A stretch of 64,000 nt of DNA, from NCBI RefSeq assembly GCF_900112495.1, contig NZ_FOMA01000001.1, positions 825,225 to 889,224 on the forward strand. The letters run 5' to 3'. This stretch comes from Bacillus sp. OV322 (lineage in GTDB: Bacteria > Bacillota > Bacilli > Bacillales > DSM-1321). The translations under genes and the position numbers were made by a program. The notes below the pieces were generated by a model. The model saw nothing but the letters and a program-made list of their open reading frames with translations, ran no database searches and was not told where the DNA came from. Below are positions 28,771 to 38,803 of the stretch, one piece after another; within the stretch, counting starts at the first letter, position 1, and the number at the start of each line of letters is the position of its first letter.

Positions 28771-29066
28771 ATTCATTCATTGAAAACTTAACAGGAATGG
28801 ATGCACTTTCCGACCAGATTGTTGCGATGGATTTATTGATTGCAGCAAAAAGCGGAGTTAGAAATTACGCCATGGCTGTTACGGAAGCAGGAACACCTGA
28901 AGTCAAAGAAATGTTAACTCGGCATCTGGAAGAAGCTATTGAGATGCATGAACAAGTTTCCGGTTATATAGTGGAAAAAGGATGGTATCACGCTTGGGAT
29001 ACGAACGAGCAAATCCAATTAAACTTGACAAATATGCAGACCGCTTTGAATTTGCCAACACTATAG
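28767..29066 (+). CDS. yraD: CotF-domain spore coat protein YraD
   Basis: 99 residues, the same length as B. subtilis YraD. It is a CotF-type ferritin-like coat domain (QIVAMDLLIAAKSGVRNYAM, LTRHLEEAIEMHEQVSGYIV), paralogous to the second gene of the operon. It starts at a TTG overlapping the preceding stop. The IS-type inverted repeat begins 10 bp after its stop. Confidence 0.88.
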   Translation: MNSFIENLTGMDALSDQIVAMDLLIAAKSGVRNYAMAVTEAGTPEVKEMLTRHLEEAIEMHEQVSGYIVEKGWYHAWDTNEQIQLNLTNMQTALNLPTL

Positions 29067-29101
29067 AACATGTAAGAGGCTGGGACAAAACCCAGTAAAT
29101 A

Positions 29102-29141
29102 AGAGAGGCCGTCGCAGGTAAGTATGCGACGGCCCTCTTTT
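29102..29141 (+). terminator. Hairpin/terminator inside the left end of the IS remnant
   Basis: GAGAGGCCGTCGCA and TGCGACGGCCCTC pair, followed by a T5 run. It probably ends the yra operon transcript as well. Confidence 0.7.
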
Positions 29142-29210
29142 TATTTTTAATTTGATATGAAAACCTTCAAGGAATGTAACAGTTATCCGAACGGATCCTG
29201 ATACGGCGTT

Positions 29211-29880
29211 TTGCAAATGAATAATGATTACATGAAAAATGGACAACTTAAGGCCGGTTATAATCTTCAGATTGCAACACAAGGTCAGTTTACGTTCGCT
29301 TACGGTTTATTTCAATGCCACCCACGTATATTGAGTCCATTTTTGAATTACATTCAAAAGAACTACTTTGAAACTCCCAAAGTATATTGTCGCGGATGCG
29401 GGGTATGGAAGCGAAGAAAACTACGCGGATGTCTTGGAGAATCGGAAACGGACACCTCATTACCTATAATACCTATCGTAAAGAGAACTAAAAGAGTTTC
29501 AAGAAGAACGGGTACCCGGAGCCATTTTGGAGAACAAGGAAGATGATGACTCCACAAGCCCAAAAGCGAAAGATGGGAAGAACCGTAAAATCTATTATAA
29601 CGAGAAGAGGGAACAACAAAAGAATAAGGTTAAGCAGCAGTTTTTGGAAGAAAAAATAGGCTCGATCTACGCTCAAAGAAAAACGGACGTGGAACCAGCT
29701 TTTGCAAATCAAAAGGCTAAATTTCGTTTCAGCCGAATAACCGTGAGGGGGAAAGATAAGGATGAAAACGAATTAGAATTCGCCTTCATGGCGAGGAACT
29801 TGATAAACTACACCGCCATGAACACCAAAAAGTCCATAGAAGTGTGGACTTTAGCGCATAAAGGGTTCCAACCAGAAAAA
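29211..29880 (+). pseudogene. IS1182-family transposase, broken
   Basis: Frames in succession read MKNGQLKAGYNLQIATQGQF, then FGEQG..., then KDGKNRKIYYNEKREQQKNK, GSIYAQRKTDVEPAFANQKA, RFSRITVRGKDKDENELEFA and FMARNLINYTAMN. These match the middle and C-terminal DDE region of IS1182 transposases, with at least two frameshifts and an internal deletion. The N-terminus is missing. Confidence 0.75.
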
Positions 29881-29922
29881 CATCTGATTGGAACCGTTTT
29901 GTCCCCGCCCTTTATTAAATTG

Positions 29923-31008
29923 TCAGTATGCAGGAGCAGGCAATTCATCTATGTTTATACGAAGCAAACTATACGGCTTTTCTCTCAGGTCCCTTCCATA
30001 ATGAAAGCGGGCCTGCCGGTGTAATTGGTTCACAATGAAATATAAGTATTTATCCGGACCAATCGAAAACGTATCCGGCCATAAAATCCGCGGGTCATGT
30101 GCAATGGTTTCCATGTTTCCGTTCGGCATGATCTTTCGTATGCTGTTGTTTTCATAATCCCCTGCATAGACGTTTCCTTTTGCTCCCGTGATCATTCCGT
30201 CAGATGCACCTTTTTCTCCCCTATACTCCACTCGGGAAAGTAAGTCCTTCTCCGGTATTGTTCTGTCTCTCAGGGCTTCTGTTGAAATGGAGAACAGATA
30301 ACGGCTAGTTAATGGACAAAAAAATAATGTCCTACCATCTGCAGATATCGCGATACCATCAGACGCCAGTCGGAAGGGAGATATGGAGCCGTCTTTATTT
30401 CTATTCATCAGTATGTTGCCTTCTACTTTTGGCATAAGATAGGAATCGGGAGATGTAGGTGGAGTTCCGCTTAACCGTCTGAATGCTTTTCCAGTTGCTA
30501 AATCCACAACAATGATCCCTCCTGGGCCTTTGGAGGATGAATCAGTAATATAGGCATAACCGGCTTTTCCTACGCGAAAATCAAAGCGAACATCATTCAA
30601 ATATGTGGTTGGCAGGATTACTTCTTCTGTAAAGGTGTACACATTTCTGATTGTATTTGTTTTTAAATTAACGGCGACCAGTTTTGCCCCCCCTTTAATT
30701 GGTTCAGAAAAATTGGGCGCTGCTGTATCCAATACCCAAAGTGTTCCCCTTCCATCAGCCACTACACTTTGGACACTAATAAATGACATAGCAACGTTTG
30801 CCGGGTTAGCCAAATTTGTTTCTAAATTTGGATAGGGCTGCAATTGTTCCCCTGCAATTTCCGCCACCGTAAATTTTACGTCATCTCCCCATTTCGGGAA
30901 GCACACGAAAATACGCCCGGTTTCTGACACGGTAACGCCTGTAGGCATAGCCCCATAAAATGAATGAACAAGTTCAAACTTACCGAAATATTTTTCCATT
31001 GGCAGCAT
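29923..31008 (-). CDS. Major royal jelly/yellow-family beta-propeller protein
   Basis: 361 residues matching the MRJP/yellow family: SFYGAMPTGVTVSETGRIFV, PKWGDDVKFTVAEI, WVLDTAAPNF, YLNDVRFDF, YAYITDSS and ASDGIAISADGRTLFFCPLT. Bacterial members are uncharacterised; insect relatives act on dopachrome or bind amines. No signal peptide is seen. The ATG at 31008 (GAGGGG 10 bp upstream) is chosen; the frame stays open to a start at 31116 without homology. It lies divergent from the ger operon. Function unknown. Confidence 0.75.
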   Translation of the reverse strand: MLPMEKYFGKFELVHSFYGAMPTGVTVSETGRIFVCFPKWGDDVKFTVAEIAGEQLQPYPNLETNLANPANVAMSFISVQSVVADGRGTLWVLDTAAPNFSEPIKGGAKLVAVNLKTNTIRNVYTFTEEVILPTTYLNDVRFDFRVGKAGYAYITDSSSKGPGGIIVVDLATGKAFRRLSGTPPTSPDSYLMPKVEGNILMNRNKDGSISPFRLASDGIAISADGRTLFFCPLTSRYLFSISTEALRDRTIPEKDLLSRVEYRGEKGASDGMITGAKGNVYAGDYENNSIRKIMPNGNMETIAHDPRILWPDTFSIGPDKYLYFIVNQLHRQARFHYGRDLREKPYSLLRINIDELPAPAY

Positions 31009-31090
31009 AAAATTCATTCCCCTCATCCGATTTGAATGCAGTTTTTCTTGTGCTAGGCAAAAAACATTGACGGAGCACTTGCTTTTTCTT

Positions 31091-31120
31091 TGGTTAAAAT
31101 CAATTCCTCTGAACATAATA
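31091..31120 (+). promoter_or_regulatory. Candidate sigma-G/F promoter of the ger operon
   Basis: TGGTTA, 17-bp spacer, CATAATA, about 45 bp ahead of the first ger gene. The -10 fits forespore promoters (CATNNTA) and the -35 matches TGNATA only in part. Forespore expression is expected for gerA-type operons. Confidence 0.4.
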
Positions 31121-31166
31121 AAGGCAGAAACTATTATTAAGGTATTCGGTCAGGTGGTATGTATTG

Positions 31167-32660
31167 ATGTTCAGTAAAAAGAAAAGTGCAGCAGCCAATC
31201 AAAAAAAAAATGAAGAGAAGAACTGGAATACTCAAGATGTGACACTTGAATTACTGAAAAATGTAATAGCGAAAATGGATGATGCCAAAATCGTACAGAG
31301 GAAAACAAACAACGGTGCTTCTTTTTCGCTTGTTTACATACAAACGTTAATTGACAAGGAGAGACTCAACGAGGCGGTTATTCAGCCACTTCTCCTGACC
31401 CGGGATCAGCCGTTTATTCAGGGTATATCCACCTGTAGCGTTTTAAGATTCTATTCAATAGAAGAAGCCAAAGAACAAATGATGTTTGGTGCTGTTCTCA
31501 TCCATGATCAAGAAAATAATGAATGGTGGGCGGTGAAACTGGAGAATTCGCTCAGCCGAGCAATCGAAAATTCAGAAGTTGAGACAATAATGTACGGGCC
31601 AAAAGACAGCTTTACGGAAAGGATTGAGCAGAATATATTCATGATCCGTCGGCGTCTGCCTGTTACTGAGCTGAAAGCAGAAAAATTCCAGGCGGGTTCG
31701 AATACCAAAACCCAGGTTCAGATGCTTTATATTGAAGGAATTGCCAATCCAGATATCGTCGAAATTGCACGGAAAAGTATTTCTAAAGTTAACTTTGACT
31801 TGATTTTGGAGGCATCCAATCTTTCCGCTTTTATGGATGATCATACGCACAGTTTGTTTCCGCAGTTTATGCAGACGGATCGGCCGGACTCATGCGCCTA
31901 TTCACTGGGGCTTGGAAAGATCATTATTTTGATAAATGATACACCTTTTGCACTCATCGCCCCCATTACCTTTTTTCATCTGTTTCAATCTCCTGAAGAT
32001 TATGTTCATCGCTGGGTGATTGCGAGTTTTTTACGAATCCTTCGTTATTTTAGTTTTTTTATAGCCATCACTTTGATTCCTCTTTATGTCGCATTAACTA
32101 GTCATCATTATCAGATGATTCCGCTCCAGATTCTGTATGTACTCACGGAATCACGGACCAAACTGCCATTCACCCCATTTTGGGAATCAGTAATCATGTT
32201 GGTTATCATTGAAATTATTAAAGAAGCGAGTTTACGGATGCCGACAAAAACGAGTCAAACTATTGGAGTGATTGGTGGTATTGTTATCGGACAAGCTGCT
32301 GTCGAAGCGGGATTTGCCAGCAAAGTGTTGATTGTTCTCGTGGGAATCTCGGCGATTGCATCATTTTTAGTGCCGAATTATTTAGTCACAAAAGCAACTA
32401 CCGTTCTTCAATTTTTGATTCTTATTCTTGCATCAATTCTGGGGATCTTGGGGATTGCCTTTGGATTGATTCTTCTGCTCGCTCATCTGAATGGTCTTTC
32501 TTCCTTAAAACAGCCATTTTTTGCACCGGTTGCTCCGCTTTACTGGAGAGATTGGAAAGATCTTTTTGTTCGCGCACCATTGCCATGGGCAAAGCTGCGG
32601 CCGGAATATTTGAAGACGGTAAAAAAATGGCGGGTTTCTAAAGGGGAGGGGAGCGAATGA
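31167..32660 (+). CDS. Spore germination receptor A subunit (GerA/GerKA family)
   Basis: 497 residues. A hydrophilic N-terminal half (about 1-245) carries VLIHDQENNEWWAVKLENS, YGPKDSFTERIEQNIFMIRR and PDIVEIARKSISK. It is followed by membrane helices (FAVIAPI-like segment, FFIAITLIPLYVALTSHH, VLIVLVGISAIASFLVPNYL) and a conserved C-terminal PLPWAKLRPEYL. In the inner spore membrane it binds nutrients together with the B subunit. The ATG at 31167 follows GGTGG. The stop overlaps the B gene by 4 bp. The ligand cannot be predicted. Confidence 0.92.
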   Translation: MFSKKKSAAANQKKNEEKNWNTQDVTLELLKNVIAKMDDAKIVQRKTNNGASFSLVYIQTLIDKERLNEAVIQPLLLTRDQPFIQGISTCSVLRFYSIEEAKEQMMFGAVLIHDQENNEWWAVKLENSLSRAIENSEVETIMYGPKDSFTERIEQNIFMIRRRLPVTELKAEKFQAGSNTKTQVQMLYIEGIANPDIVEIARKSISKVNFDLILEASNLSAFMDDHTHSLFPQFMQTDRPDSCAYSLGLGKIIILINDTPFALIAPITFFHLFQSPEDYVHRWVIASFLRILRYFSFFIAITLIPLYVALTSHHYQMIPLQILYVLTESRTKLPFTPFWESVIMLVIIEIIKEASLRMPTKTSQTIGVIGGIVIGQAAVEAGFASKVLIVLVGISAIASFLVPNYLVTKATTVLQFLILILASILGILGIAFGLILLLAHLNGLSSLKQPFFAPVAPLYWRDWKDLFVRAPLPWAKLRPEYLKTVKKWRVSKGEGSE

Positions 32661-33778
32661 GCAGCAGATTCCGCTTGTTTGATAGAACTGCTGTTATGGG
32701 GAGCGGTTATATCTTTGCCATGGTGAACCGGATGCAAATGCTGTACTATGTATTAATTTTGCCCAAACATTTGGTCCATCCTTATATGATGGCAGGGATC
32801 CTTGGAGTGGGTATTCTTTCACAGATCAATCTTTTGATTTTGTCCAAATATTTAACATCAAATTATTTTGTTCTAGGTTATCGCGGCTTTGTCCAACTAT
32901 TTGGCGAAAAGCTTATCCGATTCTTTGCACTTCTTGGGTTTTTTTTCATTTTAATTAAAGTGATTGTGACCACATTGGGGTATGTCGAAATTGTCCACCA
33001 ATTTATGTTTCCCTCGATGAAGACGAGCTGGCTTATTTTCTTCTTGATGGCGTCCGGGTTTTATATCGCTTGTCAAGGGATGGAGAAAACGATTCGCTTG
33101 TCCATCATCTGTTTTTTTGCCACGATATGGGTGGTTCTTGTCTATATTCCATATTTTTTGCCGCCGATTGCCGAAACTCATCATTTGTATCCGTTGGTGC
33201 CTGCGGCGGGTTCACTTCCTTCATGGTATGGACTGTTGATGATTTGGTCTGCCCTATCTGGACCTGAGTATTTAGTTTGCCTCGGCCCCTGGATCGGCCC
33301 TAAGGAAAAGATTTTAAGGGGAATGAGTATAGGCAATGCACTGTCAGTCTTTGAATATCTTGTTCTGTTTGTGGCTTGTCTTCTATATTATGGTTCAACA
33401 TACTTGGAGAAGATTAGTTTTCCGGTTGTGAACATGATCCGCTATCTTCAGTCACCCATTTTTGAAAGGGTGGATCTTATATTAATTTCTCTAAACATGA
33501 TTTATTTTCTCTATATTATTGCCCTTTTTCTATTATGTTTGTATGGAGCATTAAGAATCGTTTCAGGAAGAATAAATATCGATACGAATCGCAAGGGCTT
33601 TTTAGGCAGTATTATTGCCGTTTTTATTTGTATGATAGTCATTAATGGTTGGTTCTGGAGGGAAGGACAGGAATTAAATGTATGGGTAACACTTCAGCTA
33701 TGGCTGGGTGCAATTACCTACCTTTTGGTTCCTTCAGTACTTGCCATTGCAATAAAAAGGAAAAGGGGGCAGCCTTAG
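32657..33778 (+). CDS. Spore germination receptor B subunit (GerB/GerKB family permease)
   Basis: 373 residues with about ten membrane helices, an APC-superfamily-type nutrient-binding subunit. It overlaps the A subunit (ATGA) and ends immediately before the C subunit. AAGGGGAGGGG serves as ribosome binding site inside the A gene. Confidence 0.9.
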   Translation: MSSRFRLFDRTAVMGSGYIFAMVNRMQMLYYVLILPKHLVHPYMMAGILGVGILSQINLLILSKYLTSNYFVLGYRGFVQLFGEKLIRFFALLGFFFILIKVIVTTLGYVEIVHQFMFPSMKTSWLIFFLMASGFYIACQGMEKTIRLSIICFFATIWVVLVYIPYFLPPIAETHHLYPLVPAAGSLPSWYGLLMIWSALSGPEYLVCLGPWIGPKEKILRGMSIGNALSVFEYLVLFVACLLYYGSTYLEKISFPVVNMIRYLQSPIFERVDLILISLNMIYFLYIIALFLLCLYGALRIVSGRINIDTNRKGFLGSIIAVFICMIVINGWFWREGQELNVWVTLQLWLGAITYLLVPSVLAIAIKRKRGQP

Positions 33779-34849
33779 ATGAAGATTCTTTTATCCATCC
33801 TTTGTATCCTCCTCCTCGTTTTTTCAGGCGGCTGTTCATCACCTTTTGTTGAAGACAATACTGTTGAGGAGATTGCTCCTGTCACGTTTTGGTCCCTGAA
33901 TAAAGGTGAAGGAGGCAAAATGAAAATAACGACCCTCGTCCCTCCGGTTACTAATGAGAAAAAAAAGCTGTTTACACTGAATGTGGATTTATTAAAGCAG
34001 GGGAAAAAAGAATTTAACCTGAAGTTTTATCGGGAATTGAAGAATGGCCAACTCCGCATGCTGATCATTAATGAAAAACTGGCAAAAAAAGAAATCATCT
34101 CGATAATTGATACGATCCTTACCGATCCTGATGTATCTCCGCGTCTTTTTCTTGTACTGGTCAAAGGAAGCTTTGAAGATTTTTTAGAAAGCGAAAGCAA
34201 AGTGGAGAAGAATCTGGATTACAACCTTTACCGGATGTTCCGGCATTATGAAAGAAGAAATCAAGGGGAAATGAGCATCGTCAATTTGCATGAATTTATG
34301 GAAAAGGTCTACTCTCCTTATTCGGATCCAGTGCTTCCGTTATTTAAGGCAGACAAAGATAATTTTACGTATGAAGGAACTGCTTTATTTAAAGAAAATA
34401 AGTATGTGGGTTCCTTTAATAAAAGGGAAGACCAAATGTTTCAGCTCATTGCCAATGACCACTATTTAAAGAATCTTCCCATCCCGCATCTCAATGTGTC
34501 CTTGGGTCAGGTACGCTCAAAGGTTCTTATGCAGGCCGATGATCAATTCAAAACGTTAACCATTCATGTTAAGCTAAAGGGAAGAATTGATGAATACCGA
34601 GGACACCGAAACATACTCAGCCGAACTGAAATGAATAGGATGATCCACGATATCGAGTCTTATTTTCAACGAGAAACCGAGACGCTTGTAAAGGAAACAC
34701 AAAGGTTAAAGATAGAACCGCTGGAAGTAGGGGCCCATACGCTCTCTCCTTTGGTTCATCCAATGACACGAAGTGTATGGCTGGAAAAATATGGAAAAAT
34801 GAAGGTTCATGTGAAATACTCGGTGAAAATAGAACCGCTAAGTTTGTAA
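33779..34849 (+). CDS. Spore germination receptor C subunit (GerC/GerKC lipoprotein)
   Basis: 356 residues. The signal peptide ends in a lipobox (FSGGC, Cys19), so the protein is lipid-anchored at the spore inner membrane. The C-terminal domain has RTEMNRMIHDIESYFQRETE, typical of GerC. The start codon follows the B subunit stop directly, so translation is coupled. The N-terminal domain is shorter than in many GerC proteins. Confidence 0.88.
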   Translation: MKILLSILCILLLVFSGGCSSPFVEDNTVEEIAPVTFWSLNKGEGGKMKITTLVPPVTNEKKKLFTLNVDLLKQGKKEFNLKFYRELKNGQLRMLIINEKLAKKEIISIIDTILTDPDVSPRLFLVLVKGSFEDFLESESKVEKNLDYNLYRMFRHYERRNQGEMSIVNLHEFMEKVYSPYSDPVLPLFKADKDNFTYEGTALFKENKYVGSFNKREDQMFQLIANDHYLKNLPIPHLNVSLGQVRSKVLMQADDQFKTLTIHVKLKGRIDEYRGHRNILSRTEMNRMIHDIESYFQRETETLVKETQRLKIEPLEVGAHTLSPLVHPMTRSVWLEKYGKMKVHVKYSVKIEPLSL

Positions 34850-35445
34850 TTTTAATAAGCTTTACACTTAAGGAGCCAGCTTTTTTATTTGGAGCAAAAG
34901 AGAGATTAAACAATAATAGAAAAAACGAGTACCACACCGAATTGATCTCGACTACCAAATTTCATGTGCCTTTTTTGATATGCCTATTTTTCATATGTTG
35001 GCTTAGAAATGACCATGTGAAATCTTTGGCATGATATGCCTTGGAAGAACCAGAGAAGTGATTTAATAATAGAAAAAGAAAAAGTATACAGAAGAACAAT
35101 TCTTAAAAACAAGCAAGAGGGAGGTATATGTATGGCAGAGCAGGTATAAGAAAGTATACATTGATACATCCTTGAGCGGGCACAACTTAAAGGCACATAA
35201 ACAGTATTCAATGATTCATGTTTGGCTGCTGCTGGTTTTTTTTACAGCGCTGATCGGTATTAAATACTCATGCAGTATCAAAAACATGATATATTTAAGA
35301 AGCTGATTTTACAAACTTTAAAATCACCAGTCCTGCCTATGTAGAAAAACTGATTATGGCTGATTGGATGCAACTGTTATTCAGTGGGTATACATTGACA
35401 GTAACTATTAAATATAGTAAGCTTAAAATAATTAAATGAATCGTT
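34850..35445. other. Intergenic region with short remnants
   Basis: No supported gene. A weak hairpin (AAGCT...AGCTTTTTT, about 34857-34887) may end the ger transcript. A frame near 35210-35300 reads IHVWLLLVFFTALIGI, a possible membrane-protein fragment. TTGACA at 35395-35400 could be the -35 of the riboswitch promoter, although the -10 is unclear. Confidence 0.4.
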
Positions 35446-35560
35446 CTCCTGAAGGGGAGTAGCTTTTACAGTAAAGTCGTCATTACGGAATTCTTTCCCG
35501 GCTTTGCTGGCAGCTTGATGCTGTTAGCGAGACCTTTGCCAATTTGGTAAAGGTCTTTAT
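35446..35560 (+). ncRNA. yybP-ykoY family manganese riboswitch
   Basis: The conserved blocks are in order: GAAGGGGAGTAG (35451-35462), the P2 region with CAGTAAAGTCGTCATTACGG, the CCCGGCTTTGCTGGC core, GATGCTGTTAGCGAGACC, and a terminator arm. The expression platform is a stem AGACCTTTGCC/GGTAAAGGTCT (35530-35556) with a short T-rich tail. This class senses Mn2+ and normally precedes a TerC/YkoY or MntP/YybP membrane protein. Here no such gene follows; the next gene, 110 bp on, is a 42-aa FbpB-like protein. Confidence 0.8.
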
Positions 35561-35566
35561 TTATGA

Positions 35567-35604
35567 GAAAAAGCCTTTACCATTATAATGGTAAAGGCTT
35601 TTTC
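35567..35604. terminator. Perfect 38-bp palindrome after the riboswitch
   Basis: GAAAAAGCCTTTACCATTA and its exact complement form 19-bp arms without a loop, ending in CTTTTTC. It shares CCTTTACC/GGTAAAGG with the riboswitch terminator, so the arms of the two hairpins can also pair with each other. Either a second terminator or part of a tandem switch. Confidence 0.6.
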
Positions 35605-35671
35605 TGTTGTTAATAAGTAAAACAGAATAAATCCTAAGGGTGACATTCAAAGAAAAAAAAGGGGTGTCCAA

Positions 35672-35800
35672 ATGAAAAAAAGGAAACTTTCCATGAGGGA
35701 ATTAGTGGAAAAAAATAAAAGGGAACTGATGAAAGATAAAGTGATGAATGAAAAAATAGAAAAAAGATTAGAGGATAAATATTTAAAAATGAAATATTAA
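35672..35800 (+). CDS. FbpB-family small basic protein, 42 aa
   Basis: 42 residues (KKRKLSMRELVEKNKRELMK, then EKIEKRLEDKYLKMKY), rich in Lys/Glu and helical. It matches the small basic FbpB family, whose B. subtilis founder is Fur-regulated and acts with a small RNA in iron sparing. AAAAAGGGGTG lies upstream. No clear Fur box was seen. It lies downstream of a manganese riboswitch and may or may not be under its control. Confidence 0.65.
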   Translation: MKKRKLSMRELVEKNKRELMKDKVMNEKIEKRLEDKYLKMKY

Positions 35801-35849
35801 TAAGGCGACAAAAGACTTGTTAAAAAAACAAACAAAGGAATGGATGTTC

Positions 35850-36239
35850 ATGATCTTAAGAAAATATATGTCTATGTTAGGTATTGGTGCAGCAAATATT
35901 GATCTAGTATTAGAAAAAAACACATATAAGATGGAAGAGCTGGTATATGGAGAATTTGTAATCAAAGGAGGCACGATAGAGCAGCAGCTCAAGCGAATTG
36001 AATGCAGCTTTAACCAGGTTAATAAGAATGAAAAAAAACAGAAAATCATTGATTCTTCGACTATTTTAACTTCACGAATAATAGAACCAGGAAGTATACA
36101 TAATCTTCCATTTGTGTTTAGGCTTCCGTTCTCTATAGACCCATCGGATCAAACTACATCTCACTTTTTCAGGACGAGGCTGATTTTTGATGAAGGAATA
36201 GAAAGCAAAGATCAAGACGGGATCAAGATAATCGGATAA
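35850..36239 (+). CDS. Spo0M-like arrestin-fold protein, short form
   Basis: 129 residues from the ATG at 35850 (AAAGGA 10 bp upstream). GIGAANIDLVLEKNTYKMEE, YGEFVIKGGTIEQQLKRIEC and LPFVFRLPFSIDPSDQTT match the N-terminal arrestin-like domain of the sporulation-control protein Spo0M. B. subtilis Spo0M is about twice as long, so this is an N-domain-only form. Role inferred only. It is followed by a good terminator. Confidence 0.75.
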   Translation: MILRKYMSMLGIGAANIDLVLEKNTYKMEELVYGEFVIKGGTIEQQLKRIECSFNQVNKNEKKQKIIDSSTILTSRIIEPGSIHNLPFVFRLPFSIDPSDQTTSHFFRTRLIFDEGIESKDQDGIKIIG

Positions 36240-36297
36240 CAATTAAATAGTTTAATAGATTATTGCCACTTGAAGCCATTTTAACAGTACAGTGCAG

Positions 36298-36334
36298 GCA
36301 CCACACGTCTCTTAAAGGCTGTGGTGTTTTTTTG
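36298..36334 (+). terminator. Terminator after the Spo0M-like gene
   Basis: CACCACA pairs with TGTGGTG across about 15 nt, followed by T7. Confidence 0.7.
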
Positions 36335-36449
36335 CTAATATAAAAGCCGGGTCAATAACCTGAACCATCCAAAAAGCATATGGAACGGGGGAGGAAGTAA
36401 TGTTTTTTATAAAAAGGAAATTCTATCTATGAATATATCAGCATATATT

Positions 36450-36474
36450 AAAAAAAAAGCGCAATAGCATGCGC
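36450..36474 (-). terminator. Terminator of lexA
   Basis: On the minus strand, AGCGCA and TGCGCT form the stem and are followed by T9, just behind the lexA stop. Confidence 0.75.
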
Positions 36475-36476
36475 TC

Positions 36477-37100
36477 TTAATGGATATTTCTATAAAGGCC
36501 AATGACTTTCCCTAATATAGCTACATTTCTCAAAATGATAGGGTCCATCGAAGAGTTTTCAGGCTGAAGACGTACAAAATCCTTTTCCTTAAAAAATCGT
36601 TTAACAGTAGCCTCGTTTTCTTCAGTCATAGCAACAACGATATCTCCGTTGTTTGCAGTGCTCTGCTGTTTTACGATAACGTAGTCTCCATCTAGTATTC
36701 CTGCTTCGATCATGCTTTCACCCATAATTTCAAGCATAAATACCTGTTCATCATGTGAGGCCATGCTTTCAGGAAGCGGAAAATATTCTTCAATATTTTC
36801 AACAGCCGTAATCGGCAATCCTGCTGTTACCTTTCCCAAGAGAGGAACGTTCACAACCTTGCTGCTTGGAATGCTGCTGCTTTCTTCCATTTCCAATATT
36901 TCAATAGCCCTTGGCTTAGTCGGGTCTCTGCGGATTAATCCTTTGCTTTCCAGGCGTGATAAGTGCCCGTGGACAGTCGAACTGGATGCCAAACCGACTG
37001 CTTCGCCAATTTCCCGTACGGAAGGCGGATATCCTTTTTTGCGGACCTCATCTTTAATGAATTCTAAAATATCCTGCTGTCGTTTAGAAAGTTTTGTCAT
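36477..37100 (-). CDS. lexA: SOS repressor LexA
   Basis: 207 residues. The N-terminal winged helix ([39 protein letters not shown]) precedes the self-cleavage site VTAG/LP (A93-G94) and the catalytic Ser129 (MGESM) and Lys167 (ATVKRF). LexA represses SOS genes and cleaves itself when RecA is activated. The ATG at 37100 has AAGAGGTG upstream. It is divergent from yneA across three LexA boxes. Confidence 0.97.
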   Translation of the reverse strand: MTKLSKRQQDILEFIKDEVRKKGYPPSVREIGEAVGLASSSTVHGHLSRLESKGLIRRDPTKPRAIEILEMEESSSIPSSKVVNVPLLGKVTAGLPITAVENIEEYFPLPESMASHDEQVFMLEIMGESMIEAGILDGDYVIVKQQSTANNGDIVVAMTEENEATVKRFFKEKDFVRLQPENSSMDPIILRNVAILGKVIGLYRNIH

Positions 37101-37157
37101 ATGCACACCTCTTCTCAAAATCCTTTGTCTCATTATAACATGCTGTTTTAAGGGATA

Positions 37158-37171
37158 CAAACATAAGTTCG
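37158..37171. promoter_or_regulatory. LexA box 1
   Basis: The minus strand reads CGAACTTATGTTTG, 13 of 14 to CGAACRNRYGTTYG. Nearest to lexA, probably autoregulatory. Confidence 0.7.
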
Positions 37172-37179
37172 AATTTTTG

Positions 37180-37209
37180 TTGACTAAAAACACATGTTCG
37201 TATTATACT
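37180..37209 (+). promoter_or_regulatory. Promoter of yneA-yneB-ynzC
   Basis: TTGACT, 18-bp spacer, TATACT, overlapped by LexA box 2 and followed by box 3, so SOS induction is expected. Confidence 0.65.
37187..37200. promoter_or_regulatory. LexA box 2
   Basis: The minus strand reads CGAACATGTGTTTT, 13 of 14 to the consensus. It lies inside the spacer of the yneA promoter. Confidence 0.75.
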
Positions 37210-37223
37210 ATTGGTATAACAAG

Positions 37224-37237
37224 CGAACAAATATTCG
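37224..37237. promoter_or_regulatory. LexA box 3
   Basis: CGAACAAATATTCG, 13 of 14 to the consensus, just downstream of the yneA -10 box. Confidence 0.7.
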
Positions 37238-37256
37238 ATTTGAAGGGAAGATTGTT

Positions 37257-38238
<982 letters not shown>

Positions 38239-38307
38239 AACTTGTTTTTTTCGATGATTTTATATAACATGACAGTATCAGAAAAAGAAAAAAGAAGGAG
38301 CGAGACG

Positions 38308-38544
38308 ATGCTGTCGAAAGAAAAAATCGCCCGTATTAATGAATTGTCAAAGAAGTCAAAAGCAGAAGGCTTAACAAATGAGGAAGCGAAAGAGCAATCT
38401 AAGCTTCGAAGTGAATACCTTCAGACTTTTAGAAAATCAATGTCCGATACCCTTGAAAACGTGACAGTGATAGATCCAGAGGGCAATGATGTCACGCCCG
38501 ATAAAATTAAAGAAATTAAAAGCATGAAAAAAAATCTGCATTAA
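38308..38544 (+). CDS. ynzC: DUF896 protein YnzC
   Basis: 78 residues, helical hairpin (IARINELSKKSKAEGLTNEE, SKLRSEYLQTFRKSMSDTLE). AAGGAGCG precedes the ATG at 38308. SOS-operon member of unknown biochemical role, followed by a strong terminator. Confidence 0.93.
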   Translation: MLSKEKIARINELSKKSKAEGLTNEEAKEQSKLRSEYLQTFRKSMSDTLENVTVIDPEGNDVTPDKIKEIKSMKKNLH

Positions 38545-38556
38545 ACATTGCTGCTT

Positions 38557-38595
38557 GAAAAAAGAGAATGCATAAAATATGTATTCTCTTTTTTA
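38557..38595 (+). terminator. Terminator of the yneA operon
   Basis: AAAAAGAGAATGCAT and ATGTATTCTCTTTTTT form a 15-bp stem with a 5-nt loop and T6. Confidence 0.88.
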
Positions 38596-38803
38596 AATTT
38601 TTGGAATTTCGAGTGAGTTACCTTTAAGAAGCCCCAAGATAAGTCTGTTTCCAATTTATTAGTGTTAAGTAATTGATAAAAAACCTCTCAATAGTGAATG
38701 AATTATGTTTTCGACAAAATCATTTAATTTTTTTACCATATAACAACATTTCTTTCCGATAATAGCAGATATAATAAGAAAAAGGCTGTTGGGAGGCGTT
38801 GTA

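Larger units (their letters stand above)
29076..29911. mobile_element. IS1182-type insertion sequence remnant
   Basis: Imperfect terminal inverted repeats (GAGGCTGGGACAAAAC at 29076-29091; the complement of 29896-29911 is AGGGCGGGGACAAAAC, 13 of 16 identical) enclose a broken transposase. A strong hairpin sits just inside the left end. It is internally deleted to about 0.84 kb, far below the size of an intact copy, and cannot be autonomous. Confidence 0.75.
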
